From an uncultured Armatimonadota bacterium (GTDB lineage: Bacteria; Armatimonadota; Fimbriimonadia; Fimbriimonadales; Fimbriimonadaceae), in assembly GCA_903927345.1 (NCBI GenBank), contig CAIYMO010000049.1, positions 1-64,000 of the forward strand: a DNA stretch of 64,000 nt, read 5' to 3'. The translations under genes were made by a program, and so were the position numbers. Positions 26,300 to 35,029 of this stretch are shown piece by piece. Position 1 is the first letter of the stretch; each line of letters starts with the position of its first letter. The notes under the pieces were generated by a model. The model saw nothing but the letters and a program-made list of their open reading frames with translations. It was not told where the DNA came from and ran no database searches.

Positions 26300-26859
26300 T
26301 GCGGCAAGAGATTGAACTGTTTCGCGCAATCCACCTCGGTGCGAAAAGTCCGATTCTTGATTCAGTCTCGCTTCTGTTCAGCTGGTCGGCTCTCGGCTGG
26401 TCCCCGCCCTTGATCGCGGTTCTACTGGCGTTTCATCCGAAAACTCGTACGTACACAGCACCGATCTTGCTGTCTTCGCTGCTGGGAGGGCTCATCCTCG
26501 TGCACGCGGTAAAGGATGCGATGCCCCGCCCTCGGCCAAGTAACTTAAGCTTCGCTCAACCGATGGAGGAGCACAAGCAGTCGAGTTTCCCTAGCGGACA
26601 CACGTCCCTGGCGTTCTGCACGGCAACCTCAGCACTCTGGGTCGCCCGACGCCGAGGGCACCGCTATGTAGGCGCGGTGATGCTCCCCTGGGCGGCGCTA
26701 GTGGGTTGGAGCAGGGTGTACAGAGGCGTGCACTGGCCGAGCGACGTCGTTGCTGGAGCATGCGTAGGCTTGCTCATGGGCTCACTCGTCGAATTAGCAC
26801 TCATGAAGTTCGGCGGCGGCGGCGAATCGCAAGAAGCGAACCGACAGCCAACGCAGTAA
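26299..26859 (+). CDS. PAP2-family membrane phosphatase
   Basis: A 186-aa multi-pass protein with the three acid-phosphatase motifs: KDAMPRPRP, PSGHTS and SRVYRGVHWPSD. These residues hydrolyse lipid phosphates such as undecaprenyl pyrophosphate or phosphatidic acid at the membrane surface. The last 59 bp overlap the convergent PEP-CTERM protease gene. Confidence 0.9.
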   Translation: MRQEIELFRAIHLGAKSPILDSVSLLFSWSALGWSPPLIAVLLAFHPKTRTYTAPILLSSLLGGLILVHAVKDAMPRPRPSNLSFAQPMEEHKQSSFPSGHTSLAFCTATSALWVARRRGHRYVGAVMLPWAALVGWSRVYRGVHWPSDVVAGACVGLLMGSLVELALMKFGGGGESQEANRQPTQ

Positions 26860-27613
26860 GGGTTCCCGGCTCGGGGACGACACTAGCTCCGTTCTGTACC
26901 AGCCAACCATTGTAGGCACTCAGGTCCGCGGCGCCTGAGGCAAAGAAGTTGTTTGGGTCGTTGCTGAATGTGAAGTTCGAATTGTAGGTTCCGAAGGTGC
27001 CAATCCAAGAATTGATTCCAACAAGCTGGGGGCGAGCGGAACCATCGTTGAGGAACCATCCGCCGCCAGAATCGCCTCCAACGAGAGCTCCCTGACCGTT
27101 CGATCGCAAAGGAGCGTAAAGCGAGTGAAGCTTAAGAACACCGGGTTCCTCAACGTAAACTTTGCCTTCAACGATCGCCGAGGCTTTTCTTCGTGTCCCA
27201 GCGCCGATGTAGATATCGTATCCTGTTCCGGCAAGGTTCACAGAACCCGATCCGCCAAAGCCGACCATTGTTACGCCCGTGTTGGCTGCAACGGAAGCAG
27301 TGTTGATCTGAGCATAGTTCGACAGGGTGATCGAACCAGTGTTGATCCGGAACAGTTTGAGGTCATCGGTCGGGTGCTCTCGGACAGTGCCGTTGATTGC
27401 CGAGAACGTACCGAGGCCCGGGAAGTTGACCGAAAGCCCACTGACGTGTTTTGCCGTCAAAATCAAATCTGGACCTACAAGTACAGCAGACGCCCCACCG
27501 AAGAATCCAACACATCCAAAGTCTGATGTGTGGGTATCTGTCGGAAGGCCTGGTGCAACAGACAACGAGGTAGCCGCAAAACCGAAAGCGATGAGCCCGG
27601 CAAAGTAACGCAT
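26801..27613 (-). CDS. PEP-CTERM trypsin-like serine protease
   Basis: A 270-aa exported protein. After a signal peptide (AGLIAFGFAATSLSVA) it shows the chymotrypsin-fold triad: His56 in TAKHVSG, Asp83 or Asp84 in PTDDLKLF, and Ser182 in GGDSGGG. The C-terminus is a PEP-CTERM sorting tag: VPEPGT, a hydrophobic helix, then RRRRR. Such tags are read by an exosortase in organisms making an exopolysaccharide coat; no exosortase gene is in this window. It overlaps the PAP2 gene tail to tail. Confidence 0.9.
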   Translation of the reverse strand: MRYFAGLIAFGFAATSLSVAPGLPTDTHTSDFGCVGFFGGASAVLVGPDLILTAKHVSGLSVNFPGLGTFSAINGTVREHPTDDLKLFRINTGSITLSNYAQINTASVAANTGVTMVGFGGSGSVNLAGTGYDIYIGAGTRRKASAIVEGKVYVEEPGVLKLHSLYAPLRSNGQGALVGGDSGGGWFLNDGSARPQLVGINSWIGTFGTYNSNFTFSNDPNNFFASGAADLSAYNGWLVQNGASVVPEPGTLTALAVGSLLAIRRRRRTS

Positions 27614-27659
27614 ACCCAGGTTTTAGCACATCTCGAACCTAAAGTAAACTGTTAGTTAC

Positions 27660-28694
27660 ATGCAGTTTCCGGGGTTTTCGGTTGGGGATGTTCGCGTTGA
27701 AACGCCCCTCGTCCTTGCTCCGATGGAAGACGTCACTTCTTTGCCGATGCGTCTCATCTGCAAGCGCATCGCAAACCCAGGTTTGGTCTTCACAGAATTC
27801 GTCTCAGCGATGGCGATCCACCACGGTGCAGTCAAGACGCTGAAGAAGATGCAGATCCACCCGCAAGAGCGACCGCTCACAATCCAGATCTTTGGTGCGG
27901 AGCCCGACGTGATGGCGGAAACGGCCAAGCTCTGTGAAGAGATGGGTGCGGACACCATTGATATCAACATGGGTTGCTGGGTTCCAAAGGTGTGCAAAAC
28001 CGGGTCTGGGGCAGCACTTCTTAAGGACCCCATTCTTGCCGAAAAAATCGTTCAATCCGTCGTTAAGGCTGTTTCGGTGCCGGTTTCAGTAAAGGTGCGA
28101 GCGGGTTGGGATTACTCCCTCTTTGCCGCCCCTGACCTCGCTCGACGGTTCCAGGATGCAGGGGTCAAGATGCTAACCCTTCATGCACGATTTGCGCGGC
28201 AGGGCTTTGAAGGGGAGGCTGATTGGGACCTGATCAAGCGACTTCGCGAGTCAGTCACCGTACCGCTCGTTGGAAACGGTGACGTCAAGACCCCCGAGGA
28301 CGCGGTCAAAATGATGCGGGAAACCGGATGCGACGGAGTCATGGTCGGTAGGGCGGCTATCTCGAACCCGTGGGGCCTGGCGCGCATCGCCGCTGCCCTC
28401 AGGGGTGAGCCGCTTCCACCGGAGCCGACCATCGAAGAACGTATCGAGATCGCCCTGCTCCATGCACGTCTTCAGGTGGCGTACCAACTTGAACTTTCCT
28501 CCTATGAAGAAGCGCTAGCTCACCCCGACCATGATCAGAACGAGGGTTGGGCGATCCGTTCTCTTCGCGGCCAACTCCCGATGTACATCAAAGGCGTTCC
28601 CGGAGCCGCTCAAATTAGAGCAGAGCTCTACCAAGCGAATACCGTCGCAGATGTCGAAAATGCGATGAAAAGCATCGTCACCCAAGCGCAATGA
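27660..28694 (+). CDS. dus: tRNA-dihydrouridine synthase (Dus)
   Basis: A 344-aa FMN-dependent TIM-barrel enzyme. It has LAPMEDVTSLPMR near 19-31, TEFVSA, the catalytic Cys106 in NMGCWVPKVCKTGSGAAL, SVKVRAGWD, and CDGVMVGRAAISNPWG at the FMN phosphate site. It reduces uridines in the tRNA D-loop and is closest in pattern to DusB. The usual NMGCP reads NMGCW here. The 3' end overlaps a convergent glycosyltransferase gene by 17 bp. Confidence 0.9.
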   Translation: MQFPGFSVGDVRVETPLVLAPMEDVTSLPMRLICKRIANPGLVFTEFVSAMAIHHGAVKTLKKMQIHPQERPLTIQIFGAEPDVMAETAKLCEEMGADTIDINMGCWVPKVCKTGSGAALLKDPILAEKIVQSVVKAVSVPVSVKVRAGWDYSLFAAPDLARRFQDAGVKMLTLHARFARQGFEGEADWDLIKRLRESVTVPLVGNGDVKTPEDAVKMMRETGCDGVMVGRAAISNPWGLARIAAALRGEPLPPEPTIEERIEIALLHARLQVAYQLELSSYEEALAHPDHDQNEGWAIRSLRGQLPMYIKGVPGAAQIRAELYQANTVADVENAMKSIVTQAQ

Positions 28695-29682
28695 AATCGC
28701 GAAGCATCCGTTCCGACTGCATCAACTCATAGTTGCGGATTTGCCGTGCCGCAGTTTCCGATACATGACGCCGAAACTGCGAATCTGTTTTGAGCCGAGC
28801 AGCGAGGGCACAAGCTCGTTCCAAGTCAAGAGGTGTGTCAACAGTTGTATCGGGATAAAGGTGTTGTGCGTGGTCGGTAGATGCAGTGGCAATCTGCGGC
28901 ATTCCGAGAGCAGCGCCATCCAAAACAAAGCGAGCCCAAGTATGCCGCGGGTCTAAATTGACCCAGAACGACATCTTTCCCGCTTGAGTATAGAACTCGG
29001 TCAGGGGAAGTTCAAAACGGTATTCAAGCCCATTCTCCCCGAGAGCCTCGCGTCTGATGTCCATATTGTGCCGTCGCAAACGCACACCGGTCTTCTTTGT
29101 TTTCAAAACGCTTTTCGGAGTACGCGCCATTCGTTCTGCATACACGACACCTCCTCCAACCGATTGGGCGACAATAGCCGAAGGTCCAGCGCCTGCCCTG
29201 GGAGCCACAAGCACCTCATCGTTCCTTGAGTCGAATGGAGTCTGGAAAGCTGAAACGTAATCAAGTGGGTATGGAATCCCAATATTCTCGACACGAGTGG
29301 ACGTTATGCTGCGCCAAAACGGGAGAGTATGGCGATTTATTGAGATAACAAGATTACTTGCATTCAATAAGTTCTGGATGGGCGCGATCTGTTCGAAATA
29401 ATCCTCAGCAGCGCCCTCAATTAACGTGATCCAAGTTTGATGAGGTTGCCTATGAGCCGCGAGCATGGTAAGGCTAGGAACCAGCCACGAACTCGAGTTT
29501 GCGATAACATAACGATAGGAGCCCAACTCATTGGCGCTTGGGTACGGTGGACCCGCGTAATCCCACTTAAGCACCTCCGCCCAAGCCTCAAGACAGTTCG
29601 TGTTCTTCCAAGGGAAGTCTGACGCACCACCGTTGAAGCGACCTTTTAGGGGTCCCAACAATATGCCCTCTGAGCGCCCCAT
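28678..29682 (-). CDS. GT-B-fold glycosyltransferase-like protein
   Basis: A 334-aa protein with an ATG at 29682. The C-terminal half resembles the sugar-nucleotide domain of GT-B enzymes: TWARFVLDGAALGMPQIATASTDHAQHLYP, then a helical tail FRRHVSETAARQIRNYEL. The N-terminal half begins LLGPLKGRFNGGASDFPWKNTNCLEAW and has no family that I can name. It overlaps the upstream glycosyltransferase by 95 bp in another frame, unusually long. It likely acts in surface polysaccharide synthesis. Confidence 0.65.
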   Translation of the reverse strand: MGRSEGILLGPLKGRFNGGASDFPWKNTNCLEAWAEVLKWDYAGPPYPSANELGSYRYVIANSSSWLVPSLTMLAAHRQPHQTWITLIEGAAEDYFEQIAPIQNLLNASNLVISINRHTLPFWRSITSTRVENIGIPYPLDYVSAFQTPFDSRNDEVLVAPRAGAGPSAIVAQSVGGGVVYAERMARTPKSVLKTKKTGVRLRRHNMDIRREALGENGLEYRFELPLTEFYTQAGKMSFWVNLDPRHTWARFVLDGAALGMPQIATASTDHAQHLYPDTTVDTPLDLERACALAARLKTDSQFRRHVSETAARQIRNYELMQSERMLRDFIALG

Positions 29683-30789
29683 CTGTGCGAAGGTTACCTT
29701 TCGCCCCGCTACCTTGCAAGCCCATTTTGTCGACTTGCTGATAGATACTCTTTAATCGCTTTGCCTGAACCTTCGTCTCGTGGACTTCCTCAACGTATTT
29801 ACGTCCCAACCGACCGAGCTCCAACCTTCGCTCGCGATCCGGCAGAAGTGAACTTATCGCTTCCGAAAGATCATCCAGCGACGCATTCAAATAGACTGCT
29901 GGCTCCCTCTCCCATAGGGGTGCGACATCTGGCCGACTGTACGAGATAACAGGCTTTCCCATTGCCATCGCTTCGATTGCGCCAACCGGTAAACCCTCAC
30001 CTAAAACGAAATTGTCAAGGAACAGGTCACACTTCGTGAGCCAACCTTTAACCTGTGTCCGAGTCAATCCCTCAAGACGCTGATATCGGAACTTCAAGCC
30101 GCCTTGGCGCAAGCCTTCCAAAGTTCTTTCGACTTGAGGAGTGCCTTTACAAACCTGTGCAGTTGTCATGTGAACTAGAAGCGGTTGTTCAGTTGCGGCA
30201 TTCGGAGCTGGTAGGGGAAATTCATCCAAGTCAATCCGGACTCGAACATCGTGAAATCTCTGTTTCCAACCCTCAATCAAGTTGCAATCTAGCTGCGGGT
30301 GGCTAAGTACGCTTCGAACCCCGAATTGCAGAAAGGACTCTTGGATGTTTCGTGAATGCTCCGCAGTTTCCTCCGGACACTCGTAACGTCCCGAGTTCCA
30401 GGCCTGGGCATAGTATGGGCTCAACCGCGAAACAACCGACGAATTGCGAATGTCGCCTCCAAGAAATTCAACAACCCCCTTCTTTCCCATCGGGCGGGCA
30501 ATTAGCAGATCGAGCGAGCTCCAAGCCGCGTAGCCGTTGTACCAATGGACCACATCAACGTCTCGGATGTAACGAATCGCTCGGGTAGCAGTTCGAACTT
30601 TTTGCCAATGTCGAGCGAGCCGTTTTTGCGAGGCTGTTCACGGATTACTTCACATAACTCGCTGTTGTTGCTCTGCGCCCAACTCCTCTCATAGACGAGT
30701 CCGAATGCGTCTTCGCCGATGAATCGCAACCCTTTTACGGTCGTATTGATCATTGAAGAAGTATTTGAAAGCAAATGCAACGAACGCAT
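29588..30789 (-). pseudogene. Glycosyltransferase family 4-like gene with a -1 frameshift
   Basis: The N-terminal part reads in one frame from the ATG at 30789 (MRSLHLLSNTSSMINTTVKG...ELCEVIREQPRKNGS). The rest reads in the -1 frame (KVRTATRAIRYIRDVDVVHWYNGY...) through to 29588. The open -1 frame begins after a stop near 30640, so the shift falls between about 30600 and 30640, most simply at an A5 run (C-AAA-AAG) at 30599-30603. The C-terminal domain has LGEGLPVGAIEAMAMGKPVISYSRPDVAPL, typical of GT4. It may be a sequencing error, a true mutation, or programmed frameshifting. Confidence 0.7.
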
Positions 30790-30833
30790 TCCAGTTGCAT
30801 CATACCAAGGGTATTTGCCAGACTCATCGATAC

Positions 30834-31790
30834 GTGCCTCTATCCATCATCCTTGTCGCGCATGGCAATGAGCCCATTCCACCCACAGGTTGGGGAGCTG
30901 TTGAGCAAGTTATATGGCAGTACGCGCTGCGGCTCCGAGCGCTCGGGCACGAAGTCACGATCGTCAACAAGCATCGTATTGCGGCCGTCTTAACAGTTAT
31001 GTGGCTCCGACTGAGCCAAAGAGTCGATATCATTCACTGCCACGCAGAAAAGCCAGTCAAGGCATTGTCAAGGATGAGAGGCGTTCTCCTCGTCTCCACA
31101 ACGCACAACCCACTCAATCCTTTGCAACTTGACCACTCAGAGTTAAAGGCACTAAAACGCTGTCAGTTTGCGCCGTACCACCTGATCCTGCGAGAAGATA
31201 TCCGAGCATTGATAAATAGCCGAAATCCAAATGCTCAATGCGCTGTACTTCCAAATGGAGTTGAAGTCCATGAGTTTAAAACCGTTGCGACGGGAAACGG
31301 AAAGGCCGCTTACGTCGGTCGCATTCAAGAGCGCAAACGGCAAGACGACTGCGCCATGATTCTCGATGGAAGCGGCTTAGAATGCGACTTCATTGGACCC
31401 AACTACGGCGAAATCGAACCTTCTGAAGCTCTGCAAAAATCGATGATCGGCGAGTGGGATCGAGCTACACTGCACATTCGCCTTTGCGAGTACTCCTGTC
31501 TGATTCTCCTCTCGAAGTCCGAGGGACAGCCGCTGGTCGTCGTTGAGGCACTTGCGGCGGGTCTACCCGTTGTCATTTCTCCCGCATGCACCGGAAACTT
31601 GGATCTCAACCAACCGTTTATCCATGTGGTCGAGAAGGATGAGGACTTGATACCGGCCGTGCGCAAGGCGATTTCTCAGCGAGAGGAGCTAACCACCCAG
31701 ATTCGCGCCTATGCGGAGCAGAACTTCGACTACGATTCTCTGGTCCAACGGTATGTCGCCCAGCTCGAAGCTTGGCGGGAAGTACAATAA
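30834..31790 (+). CDS. Glycosyltransferase family 4
   Basis: I prefer the GTG at 30834 (VPLSIILVAHGNEPIPPTGWGAVEQVIWQ), which gives the standard GT4 beginning; a TTG at 30753 would add 27 atypical residues and overlap the divergent gene. About 318 aa. The donor-site helix is LLSKSEGQPLVVVEALAAGLPVVISPACTGN, and KAAYVGRIQERKRQDD opens the second domain. It should transfer an unknown sugar to a surface glycan. Its stop abuts the proline dehydrogenase ribosome binding site. Confidence 0.85.
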   Translation: MPLSIILVAHGNEPIPPTGWGAVEQVIWQYALRLRALGHEVTIVNKHRIAAVLTVMWLRLSQRVDIIHCHAEKPVKALSRMRGVLLVSTTHNPLNPLQLDHSELKALKRCQFAPYHLILREDIRALINSRNPNAQCAVLPNGVEVHEFKTVATGNGKAAYVGRIQERKRQDDCAMILDGSGLECDFIGPNYGEIEPSEALQKSMIGEWDRATLHIRLCEYSCLILLSKSEGQPLVVVEALAAGLPVVISPACTGNLDLNQPFIHVVEKDEDLIPAVRKAISQREELTTQIRAYAEQNFDYDSLVQRYVAQLEAWREVQ

Positions 31791-31798
31791 GGGGAGCA

Positions 31799-32752
31799 AT
31801 GTCGCTCGGCCGCTCTCTCATCCTGAAGACCTCCGCCCTTAAGCCGGTCGAGTCGCTCGTTCGCAAGTCGTTCCTGTTCAAACCCCTCGTTACGCGCTTT
31901 ATCGCGGGCGACTCGCTTGAGGACGCGCTCAAGGCATCTGAAGATATCTTCCCGGGTGGACAGCGGATATCGCTCGACTATCTTGGTGAGAACACCCACT
32001 CGGAAGCCGAGGCGCTTGCTGCTTGCGAGACCTATCACAAGATGCTGAACCGCATCGATTCGGTCGGAAAAGTTACCGAGTGGAAGTCGAATCCAGTCGG
32101 CACCGAGCCTCTGAATATTTCGATCAAGCTCACTCAATGCGGCTTAGACCAAGGGACCGAGTTTGCAACCGAAAACTATCGCAAGGTCGTTGCGAGGGCC
32201 GCCGAACTCAACAACTTCGTGCGAATCGATATGGAAGCCAGCGACTATACGCAGCGCACCATCGACATCGTGACCTCAGTATTCCAAGAGTACAAGAACA
32301 CCGGAACTGTCTTGCAGTCCTACCTTCACCGAAACGATGACGACGTCGATCTGATGATTGAAAAGCAGATCCGTACGCGACTGGTCAAAGGTGCGTATCT
32401 CGAGCCAGCGTCCGTCGCCTTCCCGGAAAAGTCGAAAGTTGACGAGAAGTACGTCGAGCAGGCAAAGAGGCTTTTGAAGGGAGGATTCTATCCTGCTATT
32501 GCGTCACAAGATGAGGCAATTATCACCGAGCTGAAGAAATTTGTTGAAGCAGAAGGGATCGATAAGAAGTCGTTTGAGTTCCAAATGCTTCTTGGCATTC
32601 GACGAGACCTCCAGAATTCACTCGTGCAAGAGGGTTACAACGTTCGGGTTTACGTTCCGTTTGGCGATCAGTGGTACCCATATTTCACCCGACGGCTCGC
32701 TGAGCGACCTGCCAACGCTTTCTTCATTCTCAAGCAGATGTTCCGTAAATAA
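31799..32752 (+). CDS. Proline dehydrogenase
   Basis: A 317-aa stand-alone ProDH; the ATG at 31799 follows GGGGAG at 31791-31796. It has the FAD-barrel motifs SIKLTQCGLD, FVRIDMEASDYTQRT, VLQSYLHRNDDDV, RLVKGAYLEPASVAF and the C-terminal YVPFGDQWYPYFTRRLAERPAN. It oxidises proline to pyrroline-5-carboxylate with electrons passed to the respiratory chain. No P5C dehydrogenase is nearby. It interrupts a run of surface-sugar genes, starting 9 bp after one and 36 bp before galE. Confidence 0.93.
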   Translation: MSLGRSLILKTSALKPVESLVRKSFLFKPLVTRFIAGDSLEDALKASEDIFPGGQRISLDYLGENTHSEAEALAACETYHKMLNRIDSVGKVTEWKSNPVGTEPLNISIKLTQCGLDQGTEFATENYRKVVARAAELNNFVRIDMEASDYTQRTIDIVTSVFQEYKNTGTVLQSYLHRNDDDVDLMIEKQIRTRLVKGAYLEPASVAFPEKSKVDEKYVEQAKRLLKGGFYPAIASQDEAIITELKKFVEAEGIDKKSFEFQMLLGIRRDLQNSLVQEGYNVRVYVPFGDQWYPYFTRRLAERPANAFFILKQMFRK

Positions 32753-32788
32753 CTCGAAAGGAGAACCCCAGAAACCCATAATAAGGGA

Positions 32789-33778
32789 GTGTCTGGATCA
32801 GTTTTAGTTGTCGGCGGAGCAGGTTACATCGGTAGCCACACCTGCAAGGCTCTCAAGGCGGCAGGATTTGAGCCGGTTGTTGTCGATAACCTAAGCGAAG
32901 GGCATGACTGGGCGGTTAAGTTCGGCCCGCTCGAACGAGGGGAGGCTGGAGACACAGAGTTCATGACAAGTGTCATCCGGAAGTACAACCCCGTCGGACT
33001 CATCCACTTTGCGGCAAACGCTTATGTTGGCGAGTCGGTGAGTAATCCCCGCAAATACATCCAGAACAACGTCGTCGCGATGCACAACCTGCTCTCGGTG
33101 TGTATTGATGAGAATGTCAACAACGTCATCTTCTCTTCATCGTGCGCCACTTATGGAGTTCCACTTAGTGTCCCGCTGGATGAAACGCATCCGCAGAATC
33201 CTATCTCTCCCTACGGCGACAGCAAGTTGATCGGCGAGAAGATGCTGCACTGGTATTCAAACGCACACCCTCTCCGGTACGTCGCCCTGCGCTATTTCAA
33301 TGCAAGCGGCGCCGATGCAGAAGGTGAAATAGGAGAGGTCCACGACCCAGAGACTCACCTGATCCCCTTGGTTCTCCAGGCAGCCCTTGGCTCTCGTCCG
33401 GCGATCAATGTCTTCGGAACGGACTACCCTACTCCCGATGGCACTTGCCAGCGCGATTATATCCATGTGTCCGATCTTGGAACCGCTCACGTTGCCGCGC
33501 TTCGATACTTGATGGGCGGAGGCGCTAGCACTCAGATTAACCTGGGAAGCGGAAAGCCCTATTCGGTCAAAGAAGTAATCGATACGGCCGCCAAAGTTAC
33601 CGGACGTCAAGTGCCGACCGTTTATGGTCCACGTCGAGATGGCGATCCCCCTGGGCTCTACGCAAATCCGATCAAGGCAAAGGAAGTCCTTGGATGGGAA
33701 GCACAGCACAGCTCACTTGAGAACATTCTCGAGACCGCCTACCGTTGGGAATTGAAGCGCGCGGAGCTCGGAGTTTAG
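32789..33778 (+). CDS. galE: UDP-glucose 4-epimerase
   Basis: A 329-aa extended short-chain dehydrogenase with a GTG start. GGAGYIGSH at 9-17 binds NAD, Ser118 with Tyr142 and Lys146 (PYGDSK) form the catalytic triad, and CQRDYIHVSDLG binds UDP-sugar. It interconverts UDP-glucose and UDP-galactose, supplying donors to the neighbouring glycosyltransferases. AAGGGAG lies unusually close to the GTG, and no ATG is available. The next gene begins immediately after its stop. Confidence 0.92.
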   Translation: MSGSVLVVGGAGYIGSHTCKALKAAGFEPVVVDNLSEGHDWAVKFGPLERGEAGDTEFMTSVIRKYNPVGLIHFAANAYVGESVSNPRKYIQNNVVAMHNLLSVCIDENVNNVIFSSSCATYGVPLSVPLDETHPQNPISPYGDSKLIGEKMLHWYSNAHPLRYVALRYFNASGADAEGEIGEVHDPETHLIPLVLQAALGSRPAINVFGTDYPTPDGTCQRDYIHVSDLGTAHVAALRYLMGGGASTQINLGSGKPYSVKEVIDTAAKVTGRQVPTVYGPRRDGDPPGLYANPIKAKEVLGWEAQHSSLENILETAYRWELKRAELGV

Positions 33779-34996
33779 ATGCGAATCATCATCGTCAACG
33801 ATAACGCAGTGATCTCCGGAGGAGCGACAAAGTGCGCACTCCTGAGTGCCGAGCACCTTGCTGCGGCAGGTCACGAGGTCCACTACGTTCACGGTCTCGA
33901 CGGAGTCGATCCGTACTTCGCCGGACTCGGAACGATCCAATTCCACTCGCTAGGTCGACCCGATACTCCGATGACAATGCGGAAGCTGATCGACCTGTCG
34001 TATGTTGATGCCACCTATAACAAGGTCCGCGAGCTGATCGCTCTGGGGGACCCCAAACAGACCATCGTTCACTCTCACCTCTGGAAGACGGGCGTGTCAC
34101 CCAGTTTTGTGAATGCTGCACTTGATGGTGGCGCTCATCTGCTCTGCGCATTTCACGATTACCACGTAGCTTGCCCCGCGGGTCAGTTCTTCAACAACCA
34201 GACCCACGAGATCTGCACCTTAGAGCCAGGTTCTGCTAAGTGCCTCATGACGCACTGCACGCGCACGCGGACAATCTTGCCCAAATGGGTCGAGGTTTAT
34301 CGTTGGAGCGTTCAGCGCGGGCGCGCTGGATTGCCTACAAAGGTGAAGCACTTCGGCGTCTTTAGCCAGAAAAGCGTTGATGCCTTCGGCAAATACTTGC
34401 CGGAAGGGGCGCGGTTGCACATGATGCACTATCCAATTCAGGCTGAAGTAGCCCCGCGAGTTGATGTCACCAAGAACAAACGGTTTGTCTTCTCGGGACG
34501 CCTCTCCCTCGAGAAAGACCCGTCGATTCTGATCAAGGCCGCAGCAAAAATCGACGCCGAGCTGCGATTCCTGGGAGACGGTCCCCTCATGGATCAGCTC
34601 AAAGAGATGAACTACCCCAAGGCCAGCTTCGCAGGCTGGATCAAGGGCGACGAGATCCTCCGCGAGATGGAGCAGGCTCGGGCGATGGCGATCACTTCAA
34701 TTTGGTATGAAGTTAACCCCCTGGCGCCAATTGAGGCACTCGGAAAAGGGATTCCTGTCATCGCTAGCGATTGCACCTCTACGCTGTACGAAATTGAAGA
34801 GGGCGTTACTGGATTTGGGTTCAAACACCAAAATGAGGCGGACCTCGCCGAGAAGATGTCGTTGCTTCTCGATGATTCTACGGCAGACCGGATGAGCCGA
34901 GCGGCGTACGACCGTTTCTGGGCAAAACCGCCAACTCCTGAGAACCACGCGAAGCGACTTTTGGAAATCTACGAAGAGATTTTGTCGGAAGGCTAA
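33779..34996 (+). CDS. Glycosyltransferase family 4
   Basis: A 405-aa GT-B enzyme whose ATG directly follows the galE TAG, so the two are surely co-transcribed. It opens IIIVNDNAVISGGATKCALLSAEHLAAAGHEV, has AFHDYHVACPAGQFFN in the acceptor domain, VFSGRLSLEKDPSILIKAA at the domain junction, and WYEVNPLAPIEALGKGIPVIASD at the donor site. CPAGQ with clustered Cys residues (ICTLEPGSAKCLMTHC) resembles the group that carries a small Cys-rich insertion. The transferred sugar is unknown. Confidence 0.9.
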   Translation: MRIIIVNDNAVISGGATKCALLSAEHLAAAGHEVHYVHGLDGVDPYFAGLGTIQFHSLGRPDTPMTMRKLIDLSYVDATYNKVRELIALGDPKQTIVHSHLWKTGVSPSFVNAALDGGAHLLCAFHDYHVACPAGQFFNNQTHEICTLEPGSAKCLMTHCTRTRTILPKWVEVYRWSVQRGRAGLPTKVKHFGVFSQKSVDAFGKYLPEGARLHMMHYPIQAEVAPRVDVTKNKRFVFSGRLSLEKDPSILIKAAAKIDAELRFLGDGPLMDQLKEMNYPKASFAGWIKGDEILREMEQARAMAITSIWYEVNPLAPIEALGKGIPVIASDCTSTLYEIEEGVTGFGFKHQNEADLAEKMSLLLDDSTADRMSRAAYDRFWAKPPTPENHAKRLLEIYEEILSEG

Positions 34997-35029
34997 GCGC
35001 GTATCGAATCGGGCTAAAATGCCATTAGG

